Source: Portunus trituberculatus
Taxonomy: Eukaryota; Arthropoda; Malacostraca; Decapoda; Portunidae
NCBI RefSeq assembly: GCF_017591435.1
Contig: NC_059296.1
Span: 8,824,438-8,888,437, forward strand
Direction: 5' to 3'
Length of the DNA stretch: 64,000 nt
In this document: positions 12,314-52,868 of the stretch, piece after piece
Numbering within the stretch: the first letter of the stretch is position 1
How the letters are laid out: each line of letters starts with the position of its first letter
The notes under the pieces: model-generated
Seen by the model: the letters and a program-made list of their open reading frames with translations, nothing else
Told to the model about the DNA's origin: nothing
Databases searched by the model: none
Translations under genes and position numbers: made by a program

Positions 12314-12705
12314 TGTTGGGTTATGAGAGGAGTAACCAGTGCATGTGTTTGGCTCCAGGAAAGGCCATGATGAAGGGAGCTGTTGGCCTGACACTCCCGA
12401 AGAAGCCCACTGGTGAACCCCTCGTTGACCTCGCCATCAGGAAGTGCATTCTGAGTAGCACAGGTTTGGTGAGTCCCGCTGGCTTGTTATTCTGTTTGTC
12501 AATTTTTTTTTTTTTTTTTTTTTTTATCTTTTATTTTATTCTTTTCTCTATTCCTGCTTTTTTTCATTCTTTGTTTTTTTCTTATCTTTTTTTTTTTTTA
12601 TCTTGCTATTTCCTTCTAGAGGTGATACGTAATAATTCCTCTCAGATAATGAATTTTCCGTGAGGGTTCCATGACGTGCACATATCAAGTGATAGATTTT
12701 CTGGG

Positions 12706-12781
<76 letters not shown>

Positions 12782-13064
12782 CCTTACACATCTTACACAT
12801 TAAAACTTCCCACGAGTGAATATTCAGCAGTGGTTTGCTTCAACACGTCAGCTTGGTGACGACCTGCAGCTGAACCGAACAACCATCGCGGCGCAACTGG
12901 CCAGCGTGTCGCCCCCGAGTCTAGCTGCAGCAGTGGGACTTGCCGTGAACACCTGCCCTGAGCCACTGGAGCTGAAGATGGAGGAATATATCAAGTGTCT
13001 GAAGAAGTCCTGCATGGCGAGTATCCCTGACCCGACACCTTCGCCCGCTGTAGGCTTTTCCTAG
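11262..13064 (+). CDS. Small secreted cysteine-rich protein, family not recognised (4 exons)
   Basis: Four exons join without phase errors: 11262-11358, 11885-12052, 12359-12468, 12852-13064 (195 residues). All introns are GT-AG (donors GTACGT, GTAAGG, GTGAGT). The start at 11262 was chosen because GAGCCATGG is a strong Kozak context and the following MGLLCLLSVFVVATS is a good signal peptide; an in-frame ATG at 11193 would put a charged stretch first. The mature part has eight cysteines (residues 36, 45, 52, 72, 118, 160, 174, 179) and two N-glycosylation sequons (N74, N133), and looks helical and Ala/Leu-rich. Spacing does not fit chitin-binding, crustin, Kazal or insect odorant-binding patterns closely. 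It is probably an extracellular or haemolymph protein; function unknown. It is convergent with the chitin-binding gene downstream. Confidence 0.75.
11643..11714 (+). repeat. (CT)n microsatellite in intron 1 of the secreted-protein gene
   Basis: Pure CT run of about 72 bp. Confidence 0.98.
12107..12153 (+). repeat. (AG)n microsatellite
   Basis: Pure AG run in intron 2; it can pair with the (CT)n run about 90 bp downstream in the same intron transcript. Confidence 0.97.
12246..12311 (+). repeat. (CT)n microsatellite ahead of exon 3
   Basis: Pure CT run ending 47 bp before the exon 3 acceptor, so it acts as an extended polypyrimidine region. Confidence 0.97.
12709..12778 (+). repeat. (CT)n microsatellite ahead of exon 4
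   Basis: Pure CT run of about 70 bp, ending 73 bp before the exon 4 acceptor. Confidence 0.97.
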
Positions 13065-13366
13065 GCAGGTGGAAGTGCGTATAACAGCCCAAGTAGCAAA
13101 GCTGTGGTGGGAGTGTTGAAATAGTAAAGGGAGAGCCATCTAATTAGTTTCTTTGTCACTATTTCCAGATTGAAATCACACACACACACACATACAGACT
13201 TTGGTCAGTTTGGGTCAGCCTATGTATGCCTCCCTACTCAGTCTGCCCTAGCTTACGTCTCTTTGCTCTTCATTACATGTAATCACATGAGTAACACGTG
13301 CGCGCACTCATGCACATGTGTATATATGATTTTCTTTAGTTTTCAATCCTGTTCGGTTTATCTAAC

Positions 13367-13372
13367 AATAAA
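13367..13372 (+). promoter_or_regulatory. Candidate polyadenylation signal (AATAAA)
   Basis: AATAAA lies about 300 bp after the stop of the secreted-protein gene and is the first canonical signal seen on this strand. Confidence 0.45.
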
Positions 13373-13872
13373 GTGGATTTATTTTTGCGTTCCGCCGTTC
13401 GTTCCCTTCCAAGTCCATTTTTGATTCTCCATTCGTTGAAAAAATATGTTCATATCTTTCATATTAAGGAAGACACTGCCTTTGTAAAGCTATGTAAGAT
13501 TGGTGAGGAACGCACAATAAATAGAAAATGATGTTAAGAAACGTTTTGAAGAATTTGGAATGGAAACTAAGGTAAATAGAGAATGCACAAACAATTCAGA
13601 ATTTTCAGATGACAGTGTTCTCATGAGTGAATTCACAAATAAACTGCAGCAAGCGAGAAAGTGGAAATATGATTTGTGTGATCTCGACAGTATTCAAGTC
13701 ACCCATGAAATGTTTTGTGCACCATTACGAAGACTTTTCAGTTAGTAATGGTCTTTCTTCTAATTATCTAGCCGAGTGACATTCACGTGTGCTAAATTCT
13801 CTACTCATGACATAAAGGAATGTTGATTTCGTGATTCCCGACGTAGAGAGATGCCATTTTGTTAACATATTA

Positions 13873-13878
13873 TTTATT
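13873..13878 (-). promoter_or_regulatory. Candidate polyadenylation signal of the chitin-binding gene
   Basis: AATAAA on the minus strand (TTTATT on plus), 105 bp past the stop codon at 13983. Confidence 0.55.
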
Positions 13879-13982
13879 AACATACTTATTAAATAACTCT
13901 TCTTCTTCCCTTACGTACAGTAACATTAATCTAATAAACAAGTACACGTAAGGACTACAAGCACCCCTCCGGCAGGCGCTGG

Positions 13983-14253
13983 CTAGTAGTCTGGGTAAGC
14001 CTGCGTGGGCTGCTGGTACTGTTGGCGTCCCTCGTTGGAGTAGCTAGGCCCCGCAGTGTACTTATCCTCGGGTCGCGGTGAGGGCACGATGTAAAGGTCC
14101 TCGTTCACCTGCAGAGTCGGGTAAAAGTAATAAAAAATAAGAGAGTGGGGTAAGAATAATAAAAAAAACAAGAGGTTGGGTAAAACTAATGGATAAATAA
14201 GGCATAGTGTAGTTCAAATTCAAAATATCAATAAAAAAATAACAACGTAAACC

Positions 14254-14284
<31 letters not shown>

Positions 14285-14638
14285 CAGTTTTCCTCACTCG
14301 TAATTAATACTTTCAAATCCCAGTCTGTTTATTTCACAGTTCTTACTTTGCTTTCATTATTCTTTTAAATGTAAATCGTATCATTTTTTTTTTTTTTTAT
14401 TAATCTACCTTTCCTTTTAACATTACTGATATTTTCATGCAATTTTATAATCCTACTTCATATTAACTTCAGTGTTGCGGCGTCAAGCAGGATATATATT
14501 TTTTAATCACTTCACTCACTTCACTTCACGTTATGGATGCGTCAGTGTATTTGAAGTGGTGGTGTGAAGGTTGTTACTACTGTAGCGGTGATTGTGAAGG
14601 TTGTCCAGGCATGCACATTATTTCAATTTGTAATATCC

Positions 14639-14707
<69 letters not shown>

Positions 14708-17100
14708 TGCCAAGTGGTTCATCTCTTCAGCACTCGTTCCTCCACCCTCCTCCCCATCCCTGCCAGCCCTGTGTCATCCTCACTATTACTGGCTTTACAT
14801 TCCCTTTACATTGTTTACTTTCACTCCTTCCCCCCACACACACTTAGTTTTATCTTCTATCTGCTGTTCCACGCATTCCACTCGCCTGCTCTTCTACCTT
14901 CACTTATTTATTCCCCACTTCTTCCCTTCTACTATTTTGTTTATTCTTTTTCCCTACCGTCCTCATGTCATCCATCTTTCCAGCTTTCTTCCGTTCCTCC
15001 TCTCTTTCATCAACTTATTTCCGTATCTTCCTCCCCTCTATCGCTCTCTATCAAGTTCCCTTTTTTCTATCCCAAACTCCCATTCTTTGCCATCCTTTCG
15101 TTCCTCAGTCTCCCCAGCCTCACTCCTCACCCTGGCCTGCACGGTGAGAGAGTCCAGGTCGCAGCTCACGTTGAACCACCACTCACACACGCGGTTCTCT
15201 TGGTTGTATATGGTACCGTTGGGGCAGAGGAAAGACTCCTTTAGTCCATCGGTCTTGCAGTAGTGCCATACCTTCGGATTAGAAAGGGTTAGTTTATTCC
15301 AAGTGTGTTTTACCTCAATACTGTGTTTCACTTTTCAGTTGTGGAAAGAAAGTTGCGTTGGTATTACATGGTGGAAAATCTTGTAGCCTTTGGATACTTA
15401 TTCTAATGCTTGTCTGTAGTACACTCAGATTAGACATAAACTAAGCAGAAAAGAGATGGTTAACACAGCAGATGGTTAATGTACGCGGATCTGCAAGCAC
15501 CTTCTGCAGAGCCTCACCTGACAGTTGGCCTCCCCATCAGCGTAGAAGCCCGGAAGTTTGTCGCTGCAGGAGAAGCTTGTGCTGGGGACGATGGAGAACA
15601 CCGGGTAGTCCTTTCCGGGCTCACCTGAACACGTGTTAAACAAAATCTGAGCACTTCGAAAAGAAAATATGAAAAGAGCACGATGACTATACCAGAAAAC
15701 GAAAATCTGCAAGCATCTTCTGATACAACTGGTGAAAAAAACATTTTCTTTGTCCAATTATTGCCCATTCACTTCATGATGATGTAAAGTGTTCATTAAA
15801 CTATCCATCTCACATGCCTCACATCAATACAATACAATACGTACTGTTCTCGTCTGGATGTCGAACCAGTACTTTCTAATAAATGACGTATTGTCCCAAC
15901 GTAACCTTTGAACTCTAGTAAAAATTAATGTACTAAGCAAAATCAGTCCCTCACATGCCAATAGAGGTTACGATAGCAGTGTTTCAGGCTCCATGATAAA
16001 GGATGAGCAGTTTGTATCAGTACCGGTGGCTCTGAACGTTATGAATGGATCACGTGAAGGAAGCAATCCCTCACAGTCCCAGCGCCTCACCTGGGATTGT
16101 GTTGACATGTTCATATTCCTCTTCTTCCTCTTCAGTGGGATATTTCTGGTACTTGGGAGGCTGGGGGCGGTACTGTTCAGGCTTGGGTGCTGGTACGGGA
16201 TACCTGAGCGAAAGTAAAGTTCACATGATACCCAAATTAAGTATTTTCTGCACAAGGGATCGTTTTCTCAAATATCTCTGCAGTGACTGTCGACTTATCT
16301 GCAGTTCTGTTGAAGTTAATGGGATTTCGTATTATATTTGTTTTCATAATGCCAGTGATATTTTAATAAAAAGTCTGCATCATCAGTAGAAACTCGGCTT
16401 CTCGAGAATCATCGAACTGCTTTCTTGGGGCGTCTTACCTGGGGTCGTCCTGGTAGTACTGCGGTGGCTCCCTGTACAGCGGGTCATATGGCTCCTGCTG
16501 GGGATTGGGCCACGCCAGACTCGCACCCACCACACCTGGAGAACAAGATTCATTAATACATTAAACTCTTAGCCAGAGGTCAATTGCTTCTACTTCCCGT
16601 GTCTTTTATGGTTTCTTTGAATTATCTGGTGCTTTAAGAATCTATCAGGTACCAGCAGGCTTCAACATCATTCTGAAACACTTCTTCGCCACATCTGCAT
16701 TACTTTCAAAACTGCTTTTTTTTCTTGTATGTAATTATGGATGTTTGTTTATGGTTATAATGATAGATTAACACAGTTTTTACATTATTAAAAGGACAAA
16801 CACTCTTAACAACTTGATTATGTAGACATCTCTGGGGTCAATGAAAGTAAGTCATGGTAAGAGAACAGTGTTTCGCAATACATGCCTTTGAGGAGACTGT
16901 CAGCAAATCAGAAGACATAATGTTACGACAAAATGGTAAACACAATGGAAGTGAGTACGTGTCAACTGAATTATGACCATGCATGATACCACATAAGACT
17001 TGCAGTGCTTCCAAATACACTGTCAATTTAAAGAGAAAGAATAGCTACCGTATGGCATAACAAATGAGGTGAACTTACACAATAGAATGAAGACTCTCAT
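13983..17100 (-). CDS. Secreted protein with one chitin-binding type-2 domain (CPAP1-like)
   Basis: Seven coding exons on the minus strand join in phase: 17100-17079, 16535-16439, 16203-16091, 15624-15518, 15271-15131, 14108-13983 complete the listed six after splicing of the start exon, giving 201 residues plus stop. Introns are GT-AG. The product starts MRVFILLCVVGASLAW, a clear signal peptide, followed by a Pro/Tyr/Gln-rich linker. Residues about 97-160 form one peritrophin-A (CBM14) domain with six cysteines spaced x14, x5, x10, x12, x7, including SFLCPNGTIYNQ. The tail is rich in Pro, Tyr and Gln. One such domain in a secreted arthropod protein matches cuticular proteins analogous to peritrophins 1, which bind chitin in cuticle. 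Some database entries give similar proteins scoloptoxin-like names; nothing here indicates a toxin. Promoter and 5' exon lie at 19.5 kb. Confidence 0.88.
14644..14705 (+). repeat. (CT)n microsatellite in last intron of the chitin-binding gene
   Basis: Pure CT on the plus strand (AG in the transcript). A shorter (AG)n run on the plus strand lies in the same intron at 14259-14284. Confidence 0.97.
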
Positions 17101-17584
17101 GATGCTTGTTGTTATCTGGGGAAGAAGAAAAGGAAGAGAAATGTAAGATCACTGCTGGCCGAGACATAATAAAGGCAGGTGCACACACGCCTCTGTTCAC
17201 CGCTGTCGGGAGTCACTGAGCAGCACAGCAGGAGGTAGCATGTGGTGAACTTCCTGGAGGCGACGGCGCGATATTTGTGCTGTATTATGTTGTGCTTCTT
17301 CCGGTACAGCTTTCTACCAGCAGAGCGCGTCATTCAAAGTTCCTTATGCCTTTGCCGAAAATTTTGCCACCTTTTAACAGACTCTAATGGTTGTTTTGGG
17401 TGTTTTTTAGCCCTCTGACTGTTATTTAGTACAGAGAGAGAGAGAGAGAGAGAGACGAGCACACGTACCGGTTATTACGTGAAAATCATGATAAAGTAAG
17501 TGATAAACGAACAAAAAAATCATGGAAGAAAAAAACGAGTTGGAGTAACACAAAAATAAGTAGATTTCCCCTCATTACTCTCAG

Positions 17585-17657
<73 letters not shown>

Positions 17658-17898
17658 GGCACAGTATTTTCACCATAACATTCGTCCGCAACATTCTTTC
17701 TCCTCATATAAAAATTAACCTTATGCGCAACGGAAGCTTATGAAGGGAAGTTGAGTGGACAGGAGACACTCTTGACTGTGCTTCTGTGTGCGCTGTAAGA
17801 AGACAGATGAGCGGGGGAAGGAGAGAAAACGACCACAAAAGCGAGGAATGGGACTCTGTTATACTTTCTACTGGACCATCTGTTGTGTTTAAGTCAGT

Positions 17899-17954
<56 letters not shown>

Positions 17955-18044
17955 TGAGCATATTCTTTTTTTTCTCCATCGTCACTTTTTCATCATGCTT
18001 TCCTCATTTAACCTTCCTTTTTCCTTCATTTCTTTTATTCACTT

Positions 18045-18189
<145 letters not shown>

Positions 18190-19004
18190 CACATTTCACG
18201 TCACTACATCAAATTCATCCCGATAAAGATTCCCAATAACAACTCATTATGCACCTTCACTTGAGCATCCCAAAACACACTCACTCAGACCGCAACAGAC
18301 CAGATGCACCCACAACACAGCACTTACCGAATTGTGAGAGGAAAACAAGAGGTAAAGCAGTAAAAACTCCAATTATCACCGAGCTATTTGGGTCAGTACG
18401 CGTTGCTTCACTGAAATGTGTTTGTTCCTTGGCCGTGTTGTAACTTCTAGAGCTCAAGTGATAGGAGAAAGGCGAGTCTAGGGTGCGTTTGGAAGGAATG
18501 ACGTTACAGATGTGAAGTAAGTACTTGAGAGATGATTGATGAAGAACGAGAGGAAAAAATATTGAAGGATTTCGTCATGCAGAGAAGGAAGGAAAAAGAT
18601 GGGTAAGGAATGAGGGAAGGACTTATGGAAATGGTTGGTGAGGAACGGGAGGGAAAAATATATAAAAAGTTCTTCATAAACTTGTAAGGTGAAGAGGAAG
18701 AAAGGAATAGAAAGGAAAAAGATAATATTTGTAAGCATGAAAATAAGGAAAGGATGCCGGGGGGGAAGGAAAGACAGAGAAAGGTACATGAAATAAGTTA
18801 TGGTTTGGTAGGTGAAGGACTGAAACTATTTAAACATTTCATTAAGGAAAACAGGAAAAAGGGAAGAGCTTGGAGAAGGGGAGATAAAAGAAAATAGACA
18901 CAAAGAGGAAAGGAGATTGAAGGTAGAAGAGAGGAAAATGTGGAATAAACTCAGCAATCAAGATATTAGTGACGATTCACTCCTGATATTTAAAAGAAGT
19001 TTAA

Positions 19005-19006
<2 letters not shown>

Positions 19007-19094
<88 letters not shown>
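19007..19094. repeat. (AT)n microsatellite
   Basis: About 88 bp of pure alternating AT. Confidence 0.98.
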
Positions 19095-19098
<4 letters not shown>

Positions 19099-19327
19099 TA
19101 TAAGGATTATAGTTGCATATATGTAAGTATAATTTATGTAGGGGATGCCACACATATAGGTACTGTAAGCTCACTACTTTGCATAAAGATAACGTAGGAG
19201 TCACTGCTGGAATAAAGATGCTATTCTTCAATAATCTCTAGTGGAATAGGTAATTATTTTATGGTCTCAATAGCGACAATTTTGATGATAATGATAATTT
19301 GACAATAATAATGATAATAACAACAAC

Positions 19328-19366
<39 letters not shown>

Positions 19367-19566
19367 GATAATAATAATGGCTATGAAAAGTGAAAAAAAA
19401 GTAATTGACTATTTCTTTACATTTGCTTTGAAAATATATCAAGTGACGTAACCAGGCATCCCCCCTGAGGCAATACAGACGAAGGTAAACGTGACAAAAC
19501 AGCAGCGTCGCTTACCTGTGGCAGCACTGTAACAGGAAGGACCACTAACACTGCCACTCCTCGCCA

Positions 19567-19580
19567 CCTTTATATATACA
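19567..19580 (-). promoter_or_regulatory. TATA box of the chitin-binding gene
   Basis: The minus strand reads TGTATATATAAAGG. About 28 bases downstream is GGCAGTGTTAGTGG (19556-19543), containing an arthropod-like initiator (CAGT/TTAGT), and about 30 bases after that the predicted untranslated exon ends at a GTAAGC donor. TATA, initiator and donor line up as a standard arthropod cuticle-gene promoter. Confidence 0.6.
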
Positions 19581-20165
19581 CGACTCGTACACCCTCCCTC
19601 CACACCAAGACACACCCCCTTCCCAAAATAATACGTCTTCGCTTACATTTCTTTGGACTTCTCAACAAACCGTGATTATCCGCAAATTACCGTACACGTC
19701 ATCCCGGTTTTCACGTCCGAAAGAACATTTTATACCACGTAAAGGTTGGACTTGGAGAGAAAGTTGCATGCTTGCTTGTTGCGCGAAGAGATTGAACACG
19801 CAAAGGGGAATACATTACTTTCCATCTCAGAATTCGTACGAAAGCAGTGACTGACTAACTGACCGACTGACTGACTCCCTTTGCTCCCTTCCCAGTGCTT
19901 GAAAGTGAACGCGCAAGGCAATTTAAGGCAGAAAGGAAAGTACGTAGGTTTGATATGTAATTTATAACCGCGTATTAGGTGTATTAGTACATGAGTTTAG
20001 ACTGCGTTGATTTACAGGGTTTTTTTACTTTCTTTCCTCCTTTTTGTTCTTCGCTTTTATTATGAGAGAGTTATTTAACATATGTTCTCTCTTTCTTCTC
20101 AGCTTTCTGATCTACCTTACCATGAAAAGTGCGTGTATAGCAAGCACTTTCCTAGACCAGGCTTT

Positions 20166-20168
<3 letters not shown>

Positions 20169-20246
<78 letters not shown>
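20169..20246 (+). repeat. (CT)n microsatellite
   Basis: Pure CT run of about 78 bp in intergenic DNA. Confidence 0.97.
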
Positions 20247-22740
<2,494 letters not shown>

Positions 22741-22763
22741 TTTCTGTGAAAGTATTGCAAGCA

Positions 22764-23810
22764 ACGGGTGAAAAGGACAATTACAGAATACAACGAGACC
22801 TGGACAGGCTGATAGCATGGGCAGACAGGTGGCAGATGGAGTTTAATTCTGATAAGTGTCAGGTTATGCATTTAGGTAAAGACAACACAAACTTTAACTA
22901 TGAGATGGAGGGATGTTGGCTAGAGGCAGTAGAGGAAGGAAAGGATTTAGGAGTAGTGATAGACAGGACTATGAAATTTTCAAAGCAATGTTTAGAAGCA
23001 AGAAATAGGGCAAATAGGATCCTGGGTTTTATAAATAGAAATGTTAGTTATAAAAGTAAGGAAGTGGTGCGTAGCTTATATAATTCCTATGTTAGGCCCC
23101 ATTTAGAGTATTGCATACAGGCCTGGTCACCCCACTATAGGCAGGATATCAACATGTTAGAAGCAGTTCAGAGAAGAGCAACTAGGATGATACCAGCATT
23201 AAAGCGCCTGGAGTATAGAGATAGATTAAAGGAATTAAACATGTTTTCATTTGAGAGGAGATGTATAAGAGGGATATGATAGAGTTATTTAAAATGTTCT
23301 CAGATACAAACTACATAGATGTGAGATCTTTCTTTACCTTAGAGGAGGAAATAGGACTAGAAATCATGGCAGGAAGATTAGAAAGCAAGGCTGCAGGTTA
23401 GATATAAGAAAATATTTCTTTAGTCATAGAGTGGTAGACTTCTGGAATGCATTGCCAGAGACGGTTGTAAATAGCACTAGTTTGACAATGTTTAAAAACA
23501 GATTAGATAAGCACTTAAATTTATTAGATTTATAATTATGTATAGCACTGCATGATAGTTTTATAAGAAATTTACTATAGTTAAATAAGACATGATCCCC
23601 ATGTATGGGGACCACAAATTGTAGAGGATTTCGCTGCAGGACTTAGCCCTGTTAATGGGCCAAATATTTAGAATTAGTATATAATGTATTGTGTACTTGT
23701 AAGTGTATCTTTAAGTACTGATGACGAGGTCGCTGTGCGACTGATACAGGATAACCTAGATGGGCCCTGGTGGCCCTTTGTTATCCTATTATTTATGTTA
23801 TATGTTAACG
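22764..23810 (+). mobile_element. LINE relic, RT C-terminal part (CR1/L2-like)
   Basis: 22775-23279 encodes a thumb-region sequence: LDRLIAWADRWQMEFNSDKC, a VMHLG block, DLGVVID, LYNSYVRPHLEYC, QAWSP and LEAVQRRATRMI. These are hallmark motifs of the C-terminal RT region of CR1-like LINEs. At about 23275 the frame shifts, and the usual distal block (DMI-LFKMFSD and FF-HRVVDFWNALP-like) follows with stops. The palm catalytic boxes are absent, so the copy is 5'-truncated and dead. The 3' UTR end is judged by loss of recognisable sequence near 23810. Confidence 0.8.
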
Positions 23811-24606
23811 GGGAAAGAATAAGTTCGGTTATTTTTGTTTACTCGTTCGCCAGTTGCACAGTCCAGAACGAAACTTTTCTGGTAGTTTTCGACTTATTTT
23901 GAATAAATTTTCATGTTTTCATTGCAAATCATTATTTTTTATTTTATTATTTTTTTATTGTATCCCTCTGAAAATGCTGTTTTGTAATGAAAACCCCCAA
24001 AAAATCAATATAAAATAGACTGAAATGTACAAAAAGAAAATTATTTAATCGTCACAAAATACCATGTAGCAGTAACATTCCAACATTTGGATTGTTACTG
24101 CTGTGGAGAGTACTTGCAGTGTATTGAATTTAATCAAACATAACCTAACTAACATAATCTAGTCAAGGCAATGCGCACGGCTGACAGAGATTTTTTTCAA
24201 ACTAAACTTAAGTTCCATTTTCCTTCCACCTGTTAACTGCAAGCATTTTCTCCCGACAGAATAAATTGGACGAGTCATGTGAGGCACTGCCATGTTCAGT
24301 GACTGGCCCTCAGAGCTCGTCCCCCAACAGGGCTGGGGGGATGAGGCTGCCATCAGTGCATTCAAGGTGGCTTTTGATCAATTTGCTTTATATATTTCTA
24401 TTTTCTGTCAAGAATGCCATAACTCAAAAGACTAAGATTTTTCAAAATGGACTAATATTAGATCTTACCTTATTTTGGAACTAAAGAAAAAGAAAAAAAC
24501 ATCTCCATTAGTATGAACTCTTTATGCATTCATTGACAAAAGAGTGTAGTAACTTTAAAATCTAGCCTTTTTTTTTTTTTAACATATTGCACCTGTTTCA
24601 CTTCAG
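23811..24606 (+). other. No gene recognised; intron or promoter region upstream of the first RALGAPB exon seen
   Basis: A/T-rich DNA with short homopolymers. The start-codon exon of RALGAPB is expected somewhere upstream of 24607; no convincing match was found here. Confidence 0.5.
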
Positions 24607-49009
<24,403 letters not shown>

Positions 49010-49055
49010 GCAGGATACTATTATCTATGAATAGTAGTGGATAAATAATCATGTA

Positions 49056-49632
49056 CAGTGGAATCTCGGTTCTTGAATTTAATTTGTTCCTGAATGTCAT
49101 TTGAAAACCGAAAATATTTTCTCATAGGAATCAATGTAAAATTGGTTAATCCATTCTTAGAGACCCATCCATCTTGTCTTAGTGTTAGATGACAGACATT
49201 TTCTCTGCTAAGATGGCCACTCCACATCATCATCATAATGCTTAGACATCTTGCTGGAAAGATGCACTTGTGCAGTAGTGATGGCATTGGGGAATCATTG
49301 AGAGAGCAACAGGTGGCATGGGAAGTTGGGACTATCTGCTCTTGAGCCATGGAAACATTTTCCTTTTTTTTTCAAAGATTTAACTATTGTCTTATACACT
49401 GTCTTACCTCCAGTATATAAAAAATAATTAAGGAAATATTTATAAAAACTATAATTGATAATGAATGGGATCTTTTGTTGTCTTATAATATTTCACATAA
49501 AATAACTATGTTTAAAAGCCAAATTAGTATGTTACAACAACTAAAGCAATTATTATTATTATGAATTCAAATTTTGTTCAAAAACTATTTGTTAAAAAAA
49601 AGTGGAGGTATTAAGTAACTAAGATTCCACTG
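49056..49632. mobile_element. mariner/Tigger-like MITE, family C, copy 2
   Basis: Inverted ends CAGTGGAATCTCGGTTCTTG and, reversed, CAGTGGAATCTTAGTTACTT, flanked by TA on both sides. It lies just after the RALGAPB stop, so it may supply 3' UTR sequence. It shares interior sequence with the copy at 40725. Confidence 0.8.
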
Positions 49633-50960
<1,328 letters not shown>

Positions 50961-50987
50961 AATACACACACACACACACACACACAC

Positions 50988-51235
50988 CGCGTAGTGTAGC
51001 TAGTAGTTAGCACGCTCGACTCACAATCGAGAGGGCCGGGTTCGAGTCCCGGCACGGCGAGGCAAATGGGCAAGCCTCTTTATGTGTGGCCCCTGTTCAC
51101 CTAGCAGTAAATAGGTACGGGATGTAACTCGAGGGGTTGTGGCCTCGCTTTCCCGGTGTGTGGAGTGTGTTGTGGTCTCAGTCCTACCCGAAGATCGGTC
51201 TATGAGCTCTGAGCTCGCTCCGTAATGGGGAAGTT
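50988..51235 (+). mobile_element. tRNA-Val-derived SINE, family A, copy 1
   Basis: The 5' head folds like a tRNA: anticodon arm CTCGA-CTCACAA-TCGAG with CAC (Val) in the loop, and T-arm CCGGGTTCGAGTCCCGG containing box B. No matching acceptor stem closes it. The tRNA-unrelated body (CACCTAGCAGTAAATAGGTA) is shared with copy 2. Preceded by (CA)n. Confidence 0.85.
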
Positions 51236-51269
51236 TCTAAATTGATCAATGGAATGGACCAAGTGGATA

Positions 51270-51536
51270 ATGAGAAACTGATCCTGAGAGAAGAATATGA
51301 CATTCAAAGCACAAGATCACATAGTAAAAAGCTGAGAAAGGGAAGATGTCTGAGAGATGTTAAGAAATATAGTTTCCCCACAAAGATTTGTTGAGACATG
51401 GAACAGTTTGAGTGAAGAAGAGGTGTCAGCAACGAGTGTGCATAGTTTTAAAGAAATATTGGATAAGTGTAGATATGGAGACGGGGTCACACGAGCATAA
51501 AGCCCAGGCCCTGTAAAACTACAACTAGATAAATAC
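51270..51536 (+). mobile_element. LINE 3' end fragment
   Basis: Encodes pieces of the RT C-terminal tail: YDIQSTRSHSKKLRKGRC then LRDVKKYSFPTKI, followed out of frame by a W-N-L-like block. The final bases are (AC)n-like and run straight into the second SINE. Confidence 0.7.
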
Positions 51537-51542
51537 ACACAC

Positions 51543-51805
51543 CGCATAGTGTAGTGGTTAGCAAACTTGACTCATAACCAAAAGGGTCCAGGTTCAAATC
51601 CCAGGAGCAGCAAAGCATATGGGTGAGCCTCTTAATGTGCAGCCCTTGTTCACCTAGCAGTAAATAGGTATGGGATGTAACTTAAGGTTTGTGGCCTCGC
51701 TGTCCCATTGTGTGGTGTGTGGTGGGGTCTGAGTCCTACCCGAAGATTGGTCAGTATGAGCTTTGATCTCTTATAGGGGAAAGGCTGGTTGGATGACCAG
51801 CAGGG
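51543..51805 (+). mobile_element. tRNA-Val-derived SINE, family A, copy 2
   Basis: Shares head (GTAGTGGTTAGCA, box B AGGTTCAAATCCC) and body with copy 1 at 50988 but is more diverged. Confidence 0.82.
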
Positions 51806-52837
51806 GACTGTAGTGGATAGTAACTTGTTGCTGTGTTCATCTGTTTTTTTATAATAATGTACAAGCTGACAAACATAATTGGTCATAAACAGCAGCAATT
51901 GTATCCTGTATATTATTTAAGACAACAGACTCACACTCTGTTGCCTAAGATAACACTGAACAACAGTGAGTCACTGTGAGTGGTTCCCCAGCAGTCAGCA
52001 CTGCCTTCATACAATACACATCATTCATGGGTACCCTTCTCCTCTCTCCACTCTTTTTGCCTTCATAAAACATGGAAAGTTTCTGGTTTCTGGTGTGTGT
52101 GTGTGTGTGTGTGTGTGTTCATCATGTTTTCACATATTTTGATCTATATTGTGTATCTCCAGCGATACACAGACCCCAATTTAGACAACACTGTTCTATA
52201 TAATAAATTGGAGAGTTTGAATAACTATGATTCTATATTCTGTAAGTTACTCAGAACTACAAGGAGGCAACTGCATGAGAAGTACTTTCAAGAAAAGAAT
52301 ACTAAAAGAAATATTAAAGATATTCAAATAATTTAACTGGATTTTTCAATATCATGTAAAATCTTAAGTAATAGCATAGTTTTATGATTGGATGGAATAA
52401 AAACTTTACAGACCACACAAGAAAGGGACTTTGAGGCTGGTGTAGGTGTTACCATTCTGTTTCTGAATTTTAAGGATGTGTGTGTGTGTGTGTGTGTGTT
52501 GTTAGGTGCATGTAGTTTTGTGTGAAGGAGTAGAGTAGTCATTAGAGAGCTGGCTGGGAGACGCTAACAGTTACAGGTGGAGATCAAGAAAGAGACACCA
52601 TTCTCCTGAAGAGTCCAAAAACAAAACAATGGAGCTATAAACTCTCCTCGTATCATATCTGTGACACTCTCTTGACCCCCACCTTCAAGATTAGAAACAT
52701 TAAGAGGATTCCAGGGAGCAGTTATTTTGCATCTGATATTTTGGCCACAAATTAACCAAGTACCTCGATCCTCCTTTCTTTCTCTTCTCCACCGGCTCCA
52801 CTGTTAGCAGTTTGTGCATACATAAGTGGTAGTTGGA

Positions 52838-52868
<31 letters not shown>

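Noticed and set aside
13560..13745. 61-codon open frame after the secreted-protein gene
   Set aside because: No homology, no promoter or RNA-like evidence; lies in the A/T-rich region between two convergent genes.
24266..24365. Open frame containing DESCEALP, similar to DETCEALP in the RALGAPB exon at 33741
   Set aside because: The match is eight residues only, with no shared flanks and no splice sites fitting; treated as coincidence.
50988..51062. Possible functional tRNA-Val(CAC)
   Set aside because: Anticodon and T arms are good but no acceptor stem pairs, and a diverged second copy shares the downstream body, so it is a SINE head.
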